Positions 10,601 to 18,470 of a DNA stretch of 64,000 nucleotides are shown in pieces; the first letter of the stretch is position 1; each line of letters starts with the position of its first letter. Position numbers and translations under genes: made by a program. The notes beneath the pieces are model-generated. The model was not told the DNA's origin and ran no database searches. It was given only the letters and a program-made list of their open reading frames with translations. This DNA is from Ignavibacteria bacterium (lineage in GTDB: Bacteria; Bacteroidota; Ignavibacteria; Ignavibacteriales; Ignavibacteriaceae), in contig JAUYAB010000041.1 of NCBI GenBank assembly GCA_030693705.1, positions 62,001 to 126,000 of the forward strand, read 5' to 3'.

Positions 10601-10781
10601 AATTGAACATGCAAATCTGTTCATTAAAATAAGGACTTGTAACAAAGCCGGGAAGCTTTACTCCGGTAAATACAGGGTTTTCGGTTGGTGTAGGATTTTT
10701 GACGGTGGCTGATGAAGCGAACGAATTGTATGAAACAAGTAAGGAAAAAATCACGCACAAAAACATCTTTGACATAGTCAT
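7671..10781 (-). CDS. Large secreted hydrolase-like protein with T9SS C-terminal sorting domain
   Basis: The start at 10781 gives MTMSKMF followed by a hydrophobic stretch ending FASSA, a signal peptide; the frame is open upstream to 10862 but that start would bury the signal. A second in-frame ATG at 10775 is also possible. The N-terminal third has an alpha/beta-hydrolase-like segment with LTGHSGGGSF, a GxSxG nucleophile elbow. A fibronectin-like segment follows (QTDSIYFIKLEAVN). Then comes a glutamine-amidotransferase-like domain starting ILIVNGFDR and containing NGGNLFVSGSE, of the kind fused to secreted amidases and lyases in this phylum. The last 85 residues are a type A T9SS sorting domain with NYPNPFNPSTI and a terminal KKFVLMK. 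The protein is predicted to be outside the cell or anchored to its surface. The substrate is unknown. Confidence 0.8.
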   Translation of the reverse strand: MTMSKMFLCVIFSLLVSYNSFASSATVKNPTPTENPVFTGVKLPGFVTSPYFNEQICMFNYDPEIRIFINAPSVESFDPNKRTEIALFALPNGNSIEWTIGKKLNDGDDWHYDIQHIGAQTRFLRNQSNETNLVTVYLETAQKSWPSWRAKYPNNPELINNLVTYLKNIFSAYNPFLVLTGHSGGGSFTFGFMNNAAEIPNSVERISFLDSDYNYDGTYGLKLLNWINASPNHFLSVIAYNDSVALFNGQPVVSATGGTWYRSKLMKAYLANHFQFTDEENSDFIKYTALNGRIKFILKQNPQQLILHTVQVELNGFIQGMLSGTDKEGVEYTYYGSRAYTQYVQDGTLLPKILTIPPRPANAISGSQFMQQVLNMTFDQREVEIYNQLSIGNIPDFMRTLTKISRNFVDGNGTSHACTYEVIPDYLSIGSNEDFCRIPMGPITAQKLADLFGAVMPMPKLVDDIYIHALVKLDSVTYPWSVESSLVPKFIEHNAAIEKLRIAAGGVLGQLTGGTKKDVVLSNLIVDPTRPNHVVIYGWHTLKGTPIQPLTNVHINSYVDYSHGIRLLNTEMLVDGVITNIKTILADPVLYKMLSNETGAMAQPTYIVDATLPGKPKSFGIKPGGIDKLKIIIGNVTAVDNYNVYISKDGKNFQAPVTLSPDNMILEGLQTDSIYFIKLEAVNLSGKSPQSEVLAGVPASNTNSSILIVNGFDRSSTGNSYDFVRQHAQAVKANNGVFESATNDAILDGTFNLIDYQIADYILGDESTVDETFSSTEQPKIKSFLNNGGNLFVSGSEIAWDIDYKGSTADKDFAWNYLKMKYLNDAPFGVSATYYKTEPFNNSICTGMPSFFFDNGTHGTIDVKWPDVIKSTNGGMGFLKYSDLDTTSGYAAIFYSGNFPQSVKPGKVAVMGFPFETVYPEAIRNELMNKLLTFFNAPVSASEEKNNLPTNFSLSQNYPNPFNPSTIISYQLAVGSYVSLKVYDVLGDEVATLVNGENTAGEYQVEFDGSKLVSGVYIYRLTTKDFDAVKKFVLMK

Positions 10782-10969
10782 TCCGTTGTTATAATTGCAA
10801 CTTTTGTATGTAAAAGTACAAAAAAAACATGAAAGACTTCTTCTTGATGAAAAGATTCTCATTGTTCTCGACTGACATGATGAAGCAATTTATCTCAGTG
10901 ATTAATTTGGAGAGAGGCAACTTAACAAGAAATATTTTTTGTAATTTTCATTAAAGAGAAACGACGATT

Positions 10970-12529
10970 ATGAACAAACAATACAAACAAGCATTAATTA
11001 TTTTAACATTGCTGGTAAGTGTCCCGGTGATTGTATTTGCCGTGTATGAATATAGCTCCATCACAAGGGAGGAAAAATTAGTCGCAGAAGTTTATGAAAC
11101 ACAATTAAACAGCATTCTCTTTTCTGTCAACCTTTATTCTGAAGACATCATTTCGTCTTGGCAGATTAAACTGATGAATAGGAATGAACCGGCGGATGAT
11201 CCAAAAACGCTAAACGAATTTCTAAAAGAAAACCCGTCGATTAAACTTCTCTATACATTTGATCCCGAAAGCGATCAGACAACAATACAATACGACGGGA
11301 GTGGAAAAAGTATTGATGAAACAAAAGCTATTATCGATTCCATCTTAAAAAATAATACTTTAAAAATTTCTAAACTTTTCGACTACTTAAAATCCGGTTA
11401 CAGAAAAGCCGAACCGGTTAATGACACATTGAACTCTGATCTTACTCATATTCTTTTTGCATCAGTAGACGGTATGAAAAAATTAATTACGGGCATCAGC
11501 ATTGATCCAAAGCAATTTATTAATAAAACGCTTGAGCCGCGGCTTCAAGTGATCGCACAAGAGAAGCTGGTGATTTCGATCTTTAATAAGAGAACGGGGG
11601 AAAAAGTTTATTCAAATTTTCCTGGAGAAAAGGGTGAAGCGAGAAATGATAAAATACTTTGGCTGCTTCCGGGATATGAAATGGCAATTAAACCTCTTAA
11701 TACAACCATCGAAGACATTGCAAAAAAACGGAAACAAGAAAATCTTATCATTACCGGAGCGCTTGCACTTCTCCTTTCCGCCGGAGCGATTTTTCTTCTG
11801 AAAAATATCAGAAAAGAAATAAGACTTTCAGAGATTAAATCGGAATTTGTGTCGAATGTTTCGCATGAATTGAGAACTCCGCTTTCTCTTATAAATATGT
11901 TTGCCGAAACGTTAAGTCTCGGGAGAGTTAAATCAGATGAAAAGAAACAAGAATACTATGAGATAATTGGAAGAGAAACCGAGCGGCTTAGCGCTATCGT
12001 TAATAAGATATTAAATTTTTCTCAAATGGAATCGGGTAAAAGAAAATACAAATTTGAAGAAGTTGATATGAATGAACTTGTCGAAAAAATTTACGACAGT
12101 TATAAATTCCACCTTAAGAACAAAGGGTTTGAAGTTACTTTTGAAAAAGAAGAGAACCTTCCGCTGATACAGGCGGATCATGGAGCTATATCCGAAGCGG
12201 TGATCAATTTACTTGATAACGGAATTAAGTACAGCAAGGACAAAAAGGAATTAAGTATAAGAACCGGGAAAGATGGAAAATATTTATTTGTATCTGTAGC
12301 CGATAAGGGAATTGGAATTTCTACTGAAGACAAAAAGAAAATATTCGAGAAGTTTTTCCGGGTTAGTTCTGATAATGTTCACAACACCAAAGGCACCGGA
12401 CTCGGACTTTCCATTGTAAAAGAAATTGCAGCCGCGCATGATGGAATAGTTGAAGTGGAGAGTAATCCGGGCAAAGGAAGTACATTCACCTTAAAATTTA
12501 TGATGAAGGAAAACAAACAAAATGTTTAA
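10970..12529 (+). CDS. Membrane sensor histidine kinase
   Basis: The 519-residue kinase has a transmembrane helix near residues 7-26, a periplasmic sensor region of about 230 residues, and a second helix near 259-278. HisKA follows with the H-box FVSNVSHELRTPLS, placing the phospho-accepting histidine at 299. The HATPase domain has LLDNGIKYS (N box), DKGIGI (G1), FEKFFR (F box) and GTGLGLS (G2). There is no HAMP domain; the H-box follows the second helix almost directly. It overlaps the response regulator by eight bases, so translation is coupled. The periplasmic ligand is unknown. The gene is divergent from the T9SS hydrolase-like gene, with a 188-base shared upstream region. Confidence 0.93.
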   Translation: MNKQYKQALIILTLLVSVPVIVFAVYEYSSITREEKLVAEVYETQLNSILFSVNLYSEDIISSWQIKLMNRNEPADDPKTLNEFLKENPSIKLLYTFDPESDQTTIQYDGSGKSIDETKAIIDSILKNNTLKISKLFDYLKSGYRKAEPVNDTLNSDLTHILFASVDGMKKLITGISIDPKQFINKTLEPRLQVIAQEKLVISIFNKRTGEKVYSNFPGEKGEARNDKILWLLPGYEMAIKPLNTTIEDIAKKRKQENLIITGALALLLSAGAIFLLKNIRKEIRLSEIKSEFVSNVSHELRTPLSLINMFAETLSLGRVKSDEKKQEYYEIIGRETERLSAIVNKILNFSQMESGKRKYKFEEVDMNELVEKIYDSYKFHLKNKGFEVTFEKEENLPLIQADHGAISEAVINLLDNGIKYSKDKKELSIRTGKDGKYLFVSVADKGIGISTEDKKKIFEKFFRVSSDNVHNTKGTGLGLSIVKEIAAAHDGIVEVESNPGKGSTFTLKFMMKENKQNV

Positions 12530-13220
12530 AATTTTGATCGTTGAAGATGAACCCGATATGAGACTTGGTCTGAAAGACAATCTCGAATTTGAAGAATATG
12601 AAGTGGATGTAGCTGAAAACGGAAGAGTTGGTTACGAAAAGATGATCAATAATAAATATGATCTTGTTTTGATGGACGTGATGATGCCGGAAATGTCCGG
12701 GTTTGAAGTCTGCAAGCAAATTAGGAAAGAGGGAATAAATGTTCCCGTCATTCTCTTGACTGCTAAAGGAGAAGAGATAGATAAAGTTAGAGGACTTGAA
12801 ATGGGAGCGGATGATTATATAACTAAACCATTTTCTTTAAGAGAACTTTTAGCGAGAGTTAAAGCTGTTTTGAGGCGTGCGCCTGAGTTCAACATACAAA
12901 ATGGATTGAAGAGTTCAAAAGCACAAATCGGATTGCTGACAATTGATTTTTCAACCTTCGTTGCAATAAGTAAAAACAAACCGGTGCAAATGTCCCACAA
13001 AGAATTCGAACTGCTTCATTATTTATGGGATAAAAGAAACACCGTGGTAACAAGAGATGATTTGCTGAATAAAATTTGGGGATACGAAGAGAGTCCAACT
13101 ACCAGAACCGTTGATAATTTTATTGTTCGCTTACGGCAGAAAATAGAAAAAGATCCCGAGAGACCGCATATTATTATTACGGTTCATGGAATCGGATACA
13201 AATTAATCGATGGTAAGTAA
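12522..13220 (+). CDS. OmpR/PhoB-family response regulator
   Basis: The 232-residue protein has a receiver domain with acidic pocket VEDEPD, phospho-acceptor in DLVLMDVMMPEM (Asp about 51), the conserved LLTAKG threonine and TKPF lysine. A winged-helix DNA-binding domain follows, with LLHYLWDKRNTVVTRDDLL and the recognition segment TRTVDNFIVRLRQKI. It is the cognate regulator of the overlapping kinase. The two secreted-protein genes downstream on the same strand are plausible targets by position, but no binding site was identified. Confidence 0.95.
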   Translation: MFKILIVEDEPDMRLGLKDNLEFEEYEVDVAENGRVGYEKMINNKYDLVLMDVMMPEMSGFEVCKQIRKEGINVPVILLTAKGEEIDKVRGLEMGADDYITKPFSLRELLARVKAVLRRAPEFNIQNGLKSSKAQIGLLTIDFSTFVAISKNKPVQMSHKEFELLHYLWDKRNTVVTRDDLLNKIWGYEESPTTRTVDNFIVRLRQKIEKDPERPHIIITVHGIGYKLIDGK

Positions 13221-13372
13221 GTGAAGTGAAATCTTTTATTGCCGGTGGATTTGTAAACCGTTGTTACAATTTATTACAACTCTATACATCTCTGTGGCAT
13301 CTTTGACATTTGAACCCTTTATGTTTACAACGGAAATTAGATTTCATAATAAACAAACAAAGGAGTTCTAAA

Positions 13373-13771
13373 ATGAAAAAGACAAGTTACACAGCGGTTT
13401 TGGCGGTTGTGTTGAGCCTGGTTCTATTCACCGGTTTAACAGCTCAGAAAAAGACAGTTATTTCCGAGAACCATATGCAGAATCTTATTACGGCAATAAA
13501 GTCGGATAATGATGGTCTTAAGAGAAGCGGCATCTATTGGGCAGGCTTCTACAAAGTTGAGAAAGTGGTTCCCCTTTTACTTGAGGAGTTTTTACATGAA
13601 AACAACAAAAATAAAATATTGATCGCCCTTTCTCTTTATCAAATGGGAAAAGATAGCTGCATCATAAAATTGATGGAGCTGTCGAAGAATGAAAGAAATT
13701 TTGAAGTTAAAAGAATTTGCAATGCTGTGGTTGAACAGTATCAAATAGATGCCGAACTGGCAAGTAAGTAA
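13373..13771 (+). CDS. Small secreted HEAT-like repeat protein
   Basis: The start at 13373 is set by a strong AAAGGAG site eight bases upstream and gives a clear signal peptide, MKKTSYTAVLAVVL to about LTAQ. The open frame extends back to 13310 but would bury the signal. The mature part of about 108 residues is helical. It contains paired helices of the kind LITAIKSDNDGLKRSGIYWAG and VVPLLLEEFLHENNKNKILIALSLYQMG, resembling two or three HEAT/PBS-type repeats. It is probably periplasmic. It lies 152 bases after the OmpR-type regulator. No specific function is recognised. Confidence 0.65.
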   Translation: MKKTSYTAVLAVVLSLVLFTGLTAQKKTVISENHMQNLITAIKSDNDGLKRSGIYWAGFYKVEKVVPLLLEEFLHENNKNKILIALSLYQMGKDSCIIKLMELSKNERNFEVKRICNAVVEQYQIDAELASK

Positions 13772-13813
13772 TTAATTTGACATTGTGAATAATTAAATTA
13801 TAATGAATAGCAG

Positions 13814-14884
13814 ATGAAAACGACAAATAAAATAAAGCTCTTACTACTTCTTTTATTTCTGGGAAATAGCTCGGCGGACTTGCACGCGCAGGATCAAATT
13901 CTTATTGCAACTTTAAGAGGTGATTGGAAATTCTCTATCGGAGATGATAAAAACAGAAGCAATCCTGATTATAATGATGGAGATTGGGATGTTATCACTG
14001 TTCCCTCCGAATGGGAGAACGAAGGTTACCACGGCTATAACGGATTTGCCTGGTACAGAAAGAATGTTGTTATCTCAAGCTCGTACAAGTCGCTGAATAT
14101 TTTTTTCTCTATCGGAAACATTGATGATGTAGATGAAGTTTATTTTAACGGTAGATTGATCGGTAGAAAAGGATCGTTCCCGCCGAATTATCAAACGGCG
14201 TACAATGAATTCAGAGAATATCTTATTCCTCCTTCTTGCATTAATTTTGATGCAAGAAACATCATTGCAATACGTGTTTACGATGGAGAATTAGCCGGTG
14301 GAATAGTAAACGATCCGGTTTCTCTTATAGGGAAAGGAAATTTTCTATTCCCGGATTACAGCCTCGACGGAAATGATTGGAAATTTACAACAGATGATGA
14401 CAAGGATTTTAAGGAAAAAAGTTACAACGATGCAAATTGGAAATCTATGCTCGTTCCGGCATATTGGGATAATTTTGGTTATGCCGATTATGACGGGTAT
14501 GCGTGGTATCGTAAAAAATTTAATCCGGGATCAAAGCTTGAAGGGAAAAAACTTGTGCTGATGCTTGGGCAGATTGACGATATGGATGAAACTTATTTGA
14601 ACGGAGTATTGATAGGATCAACCGGTAAAATGCTTGGGCAATTCCCCGAAACGAATGATTATGACTATAAACTTTTTAGAGGTTACTTTATTCCCGAAGG
14701 ATTAATAAAACCGGGAGAAGAGAACATTCTTGCGGTTAGAGTTTTTGATGGATTTAAGGATGGCGGAATTTATCTTGGTCCAATTGGATTTACTACTCAA
14801 GAAAAATATACAAGGTATTGGAAAGGTTCAAAAAAGAACAAGAAAGAAAATTTCTGGGACAAATTATTTAAGATGGATAATTGA
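13814..14884 (+). CDS. Secreted protein with two tandem GH2-like sugar-binding domains
   Basis: A signal peptide (lysine-rich start, LLLLLFLGNSSADLHAQ) precedes two homologous domains of about 155 residues. Each begins with GDWKF or NDWKF, continues with a PSEW/PAYW segment and GYxGxAWYRK, and has NIDDVDEVYFNG or QIDDMDETYLNG. This is the jelly-roll pattern of the N-terminal sugar-binding domain of family 2 glycoside hydrolases. No catalytic TIM barrel follows, so the protein is probably a carbohydrate-binding module protein and not an enzyme. The C-terminal tail is rich in lysine and stops at TGA 14882-14884. A T9SS tail fragment continues in the same frame directly after the stop. Confidence 0.75.
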   Translation: MKTTNKIKLLLLLLFLGNSSADLHAQDQILIATLRGDWKFSIGDDKNRSNPDYNDGDWDVITVPSEWENEGYHGYNGFAWYRKNVVISSSYKSLNIFFSIGNIDDVDEVYFNGRLIGRKGSFPPNYQTAYNEFREYLIPPSCINFDARNIIAIRVYDGELAGGIVNDPVSLIGKGNFLFPDYSLDGNDWKFTTDDDKDFKEKSYNDANWKSMLVPAYWDNFGYADYDGYAWYRKKFNPGSKLEGKKLVLMLGQIDDMDETYLNGVLIGSTGKMLGQFPETNDYDYKLFRGYFIPEGLIKPGEENILAVRVFDGFKDGGIYLGPIGFTTQEKYTRYWKGSKKNKKENFWDKLFKMDN

Positions 14885-15097
14885 ACTTCCAACAGCAGAG
14901 TAAAGATAGAAATTTTTAACATTCTCGGACAGTTAGTTGTTCGGTTGGTGGATAAAGAAGAAAGAGCAGGGTATAAAGAGATAATATGGAACGCACACAA
15001 CCTTTCCGGCGGCATTTACATTCTTAGGATGACTGCTGAAGCTGAAGAAGGTGGAAATAAATTTAATTCGATAAAAAAACTCCTCTTACTTAAATAA
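14885..15097 (+). pseudogene. Orphan T9SS C-terminal sorting-domain fragment
   Basis: Seventy sense codons then TAA, in the same frame as the preceding gene and directly after its TGA stop. The translation runs VKIEIFNILGQLVVRLV, then AGYKEIIWNAHNLSGGIYIL, and ends in KKLLLLK. This matches the second half of type A T9SS sorting domains (compare KISVNNILGKEIKIL and the lysine-rich terminus in the gene at 17321). The first half, with the NYPNPFNP signature, is missing, and there is no start codon at its beginning. It is probably the remains of the secretion tail of the 13814 gene or of a lost neighbour. Confidence 0.65.
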
Positions 15098-15190
15098 AAA
15101 CGTATTCTTCTTGCAGGTCAATTATATGTTAATCTTCAAGATAACTTTTCACACCCGTTTTGTTTAGCAGATGCTGATGTTACAGTTTTC

Positions 15191-15913
15191 TCATTTTGTA
15201 ATGATCTTACCAAGATTTAATATCTTTAACAGTTCGTTTTTATAGTTCCTACCGATCGGTAATTCCTTACCATGAATTTCAATTGAGACTGAAGTTACTG
15301 CTTCAATTTTGGAAATTGAAACAATGTAAGAACGATGGATACGGATAAATCCTTTGCATGCAAGTTGTTCTTCAAATGAACTTATCAGTTGATGTGTAAT
15401 TATTTTTTTACCGTTAAGATGTAAAATTGTGTAGTCTTTCAGACTTTCAATAAAACAAATTTCCTTCAGGTAAACCTTCATTACTTTTCTTTCAGCCTTA
15501 ACATAAATAAAATTTTCATCGGCAGGCTTTTGCAGAATCAAACTATCATTCACGTTTCTCTCATCAGATTTATAAAATTTATCCATAGCCTTAAAAAATC
15601 TTTCAAATGATATTGGCTTCAGGAGATAATCAACAACATCCAGTTCATACCCATCAAGTGCAAAGTCGCGGTAAGCTGTAGTTATAATAACCTTTGGAGG
15701 GTTGCTTAATATTTTCAAAAAATCAATTCCGCTAACCTGCGGCATTCTTATGTCAAGAAACATCAGGTCAACTTTTTTCTTTTTAAGAAAATTAAAAGCG
15801 GCAATTGAATTTTCAAATTTACCAAGAAGAAAAACTTCAGAAAAATTCTTTAAGTATCCTTCAATTATTTCCGCTGCAAGCGGTTCATCTTCTACAATTA
15901 TACAATTTGTCAT
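15191..15913 (-). CDS. LytTR-family response regulator
   Basis: The 240-residue protein has a receiver domain (IVEDEPLAAE acidic pocket, DLMFLDIRMP with the phospho-aspartate near 55, TTAYRDFALDGYELDVVDYLLKP). A LytTR DNA-binding domain follows, with AERKVMKVYLKEICFIESL, a central HLNGKKIITHQLISSFEEQL and FIRIHRSYIVSISKIEAV. It is the second gene of a pair, one base after the stop of the LytS-type kinase. Regulators of this family usually bind pairs of direct repeats upstream of a few nearby genes; no such site was confirmed. The divergent FISUMP/T9SS gene is a candidate target by proximity. Confidence 0.93.
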   Translation of the reverse strand: MTNCIIVEDEPLAAEIIEGYLKNFSEVFLLGKFENSIAAFNFLKKKKVDLMFLDIRMPQVSGIDFLKILSNPPKVIITTAYRDFALDGYELDVVDYLLKPISFERFFKAMDKFYKSDERNVNDSLILQKPADENFIYVKAERKVMKVYLKEICFIESLKDYTILHLNGKKIITHQLISSFEEQLACKGFIRIHRSYIVSISKIEAVTSVSIEIHGKELPIGRNYKNELLKILNLGKIITK

Positions 15914-15914
15914 T

Positions 15915-16985
15915 TTATTTTTGGGTAAAAATTATTTCCAGGATGATTACAAAACTACTTTTCTTTCTCTCTATGGTGAGATGATATTTGTTGGTATAAA
16001 GTAAATCCAGCCTTCGCTTAACATTATTCAAACCAATTCCGGTCTCACCATCGTCTGTTTCTTTTTCGGAAGTGTTGGAACTGCTGTTTTCCACTTTAAA
16101 TATAAGTTTATGCACAGAAACATCCATGCTTATTTCTATCCATGAATTGTTAATTTCATTATTGATTCCATGCTTAAATGAATTTTCTATAAGCGGAAAA
16201 AGTATTAGCGGGGCGATATATATCCCTTCGGCTGTACCTGTTGTATTGAACTGAACTTTGACTTTGTTTCCGTACCTGATTTTTTCAAGCTCTATGTAAT
16301 CATTAATAATTTTTATTTCCTTACAAAGCGGAACACTTTCCGTGTTACATTCATAAAGCATATAATCAAGAAGCGAAGATAATTTAAGTACCATCTCCGG
16401 GGCAAGATCCGATTTCTTTAGCGTTAAAGCATAAATAGCATTTAGCACATTAAATAGAAAATGCGGATGTATCTGCGATTTAAGGAACATTAGTTCGGTT
16501 TCAATTTTTTCTTTTGAAAGCTGTTGAGCAGTTCTTTCTTTATCTAACCAGTTTTTAAACAACTTAATAAAAGCTGCAACAATAACAACAGAATAAATTG
16601 CTATTAAATTTGTTATTAAATAGTAAGGATAGAAAAATCCTAATCTTATATAGTTTGCCATTACCTGCGGCGGATAAAGCAGCGGAGCAATTACAAAATA
16701 TGCTGCACCCCTTTGAAACAAAGTAAATATCGCAGCACTGATAAAAAGAAAGATAAAAAACAACAAATATCTTTTTTTAAGAAGATAATTTGGAATTATA
16801 AAATAGAGATTTGTATAAACCGCAAGAATTAGCACCGGCAGGTAAATACAATAACCATAGAACGTAACCAGATAGTCTTTTGTAGGATATCCATACTGGA
16901 AAGTAAAGAAGGCTATATAAGCAATCCAGAAAAGCGCATGCAACAGTATCCTGTTCTTATTTAATTTATCAAAAGGGAAAGTCAT
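15915..16985 (-). CDS. LytS/YehU-type sensor histidine kinase
   Basis: The start at 16985 gives MTFPFDKLNKNRILLHALFW, the usual beginning of this family; the frame is open to an ATG at 17048, which would add 21 residues. Four or five transmembrane helices fill the N-terminal half. The His_kinase domain follows, with KSQIHPHFLFNVLNAI carrying the phospho-accepting histidine. An HATPase domain has PLIENSFKHGIN and GIGLNNVKRRL. It shares an operon with the LytTR regulator, with one base between them. The signal sensed is unknown. Confidence 0.9.
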   Translation of the reverse strand: MTFPFDKLNKNRILLHALFWIAYIAFFTFQYGYPTKDYLVTFYGYCIYLPVLILAVYTNLYFIIPNYLLKKRYLLFFIFLFISAAIFTLFQRGAAYFVIAPLLYPPQVMANYIRLGFFYPYYLITNLIAIYSVVIVAAFIKLFKNWLDKERTAQQLSKEKIETELMFLKSQIHPHFLFNVLNAIYALTLKKSDLAPEMVLKLSSLLDYMLYECNTESVPLCKEIKIINDYIELEKIRYGNKVKVQFNTTGTAEGIYIAPLILFPLIENSFKHGINNEINNSWIEISMDVSVHKLIFKVENSSSNTSEKETDDGETGIGLNNVKRRLDLLYTNKYHLTIERKKSSFVIILEIIFTQK

Positions 16986-17320
16986 AGTCAAAATTATTTT
17001 GTGAAGAAATACCGGCAAAACATTGTTTGTAAAATTTCGTAAAACCAAGCGGTTATTAATAATTTCCAGTTCATATTACTTAATTCTAACCGGATAAAAG
17101 ACTTTACAAAAATAAACACTTTCAGAATAAATTATACCTGATTATAGATGAACTTCAATTTTAACCACCGATACAACAGTCTTTGCTTGACGAAAGGATT
17201 TTGTGTTTATTCTCGTTTAATATCGTTTGGTAAACGGAACTTCTGCCGATAATCTCTGATTTCTTTATTTCGAACGTATACATTTGGGGCAGAAAAATAA
17301 ACAATTAACCCGGAGATGTA

Positions 17321-18316
17321 ATGAATAAGAATTTCTTTTTTGCAGTATTAGTAACATATCTTTTTGCTTTTGCAAATGTGTCAGCCCATGTTGGGTCTAC
17401 CGGGCATTTAGTAGCGGACAAATTTGATAGAATAGTAATTGGAAATGACACCGTTTCAGATTATGATGGAAATATCTACAACACCATTCAAATAGGTAAT
17501 CAACTTTGGGTAAAAGAAAATCTTAAATCACTTCACTATTCTGATGGAACTTCAATTCCGGATGTTGTAGCATATAATAATAGCGATAGTCTCGCCGATA
17601 TCTATGGAAGGCTTTATACCTGGAATGCAGCGATGAAAAACTCAACCGTAGAGAATGCACAGGGCGTTTGTCCTTGTGAATGGCATGTCCCGTCAGATAA
17701 TGACTGGAAGGAATTGGAACAATTTCTTGGCGGTACTTCTGTTGCAGGCGGAAAAATGAAAGCTACAACCGGATGGAAATTACCCAACACCGGTGCAACA
17801 AACAGCAGCGGATTTTCTGCATTAGCAGCCGGAGAATATGATAGTTATGAATTTAAAAAATTTCAATTGTTTAATGAATATGCTGTTTTCTGGACTTCAA
17901 CAAATATCAGCATCAGCAAAGCGAGGGAGAGATATTTAGCATATAATAAAGCTGCATCAAATACCTACGACTGGTATAAAACATTGAAGTATTCTATAAG
18001 GTGCGTTAAAGATAGCCTGGCTACAAGTGTAGAGAACAACACGGCAATACCGGGAAATTTTAATCTTTTTCAGAATTATCCTAATCCTTTTAACCCTTTA
18101 TCAACCATTCGATTTGAGATACCCAAAACGAGTTTTGTGAAAATTAGCGTTAATAACATTCTTGGAAAAGAGATTAAAATATTGGTGAATGAAGAGAAAA
18201 ATCCCGGGCAGTATGAAATAATTTTCGATGCAAATGAATTGGCAAGCGGAACGTATTTCTACACCTTATCAGCAGGCAAGTTTAAGGATACAAAGAAGTT
18301 CATCTTTTTGAAGTAG
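17321..18316 (+). CDS. Secreted FISUMP-domain protein with T9SS sorting tail
   Basis: A signal peptide (NKNFFFAVLVTYLFAFANVSAH) is followed by a FISUMP domain (Fibrobacter succinogenes major paralogous domain). This begins with YDGNIYNTIQIGNQLWVKEN and has GRLYTWNAAM, CPCEWHVPSDNDW and the ending YSIRCVKD. The last 80 residues are a type A T9SS sorting domain with NYPNPFNPLSTI and KKFIFLK. The protein is predicted to be exported across the outer membrane. FISUMP domains have no established catalytic role and are thought to be surface or adhesion modules. The gene is divergent from the LytS/LytTR operon, with 335 bases between the chosen starts and no confident promoter motif. Confidence 0.88.
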   Translation: MNKNFFFAVLVTYLFAFANVSAHVGSTGHLVADKFDRIVIGNDTVSDYDGNIYNTIQIGNQLWVKENLKSLHYSDGTSIPDVVAYNNSDSLADIYGRLYTWNAAMKNSTVENAQGVCPCEWHVPSDNDWKELEQFLGGTSVAGGKMKATTGWKLPNTGATNSSGFSALAAGEYDSYEFKKFQLFNEYAVFWTSTNISISKARERYLAYNKAASNTYDWYKTLKYSIRCVKDSLATSVENNTAIPGNFNLFQNYPNPFNPLSTIRFEIPKTSFVKISVNNILGKEIKILVNEEKNPGQYEIIFDANELASGTYFYTLSAGKFKDTKKFIFLK

Positions 18317-18411
18317 AATCATTTAAGAGCAGAATAACATTGATAAATCTGTTTTACATATTATAGCGGATAATCTCACCACGCTTAAGATTGAATCAAC
18401 AAAGATGGGAA

Positions 18412-18446
18412 AAAATAAAAAGCCGCCGGCAGTTGCCAGCGGCTCT
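18412..18446 (-). terminator. Rho-independent terminator downstream of the T9SS propeller gene
   Basis: The arms at 18421-18430 and 18435-18444 form a ten-base-pair stem with one mismatch and a four-base loop. On the minus strand it is followed by a run of T residues, so it ends transcription of the gene finishing at 18471. The plus-strand side has a weaker T run, so it may also serve the convergent FISUMP gene. Confidence 0.75.
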
Positions 18447-18470
18447 TTATTGGAGGTCTGATGAGGAGAA

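Noticed and set aside
10782-10862. Upstream start for the T9SS hydrolase-like gene
   Set aside because: The additional 27 residues would precede and bury an evident signal peptide.
13260-13281. GTTGTTACAATTTATTACAAC as a regulator binding site
   Set aside because: Only five-base arms around an AT-rich core, and no second copy nearby.
13310-13372. Upstream start for the HEAT-like protein
   Set aside because: A strong AAAGGAG site and a signal peptide fit the ATG at 13373.
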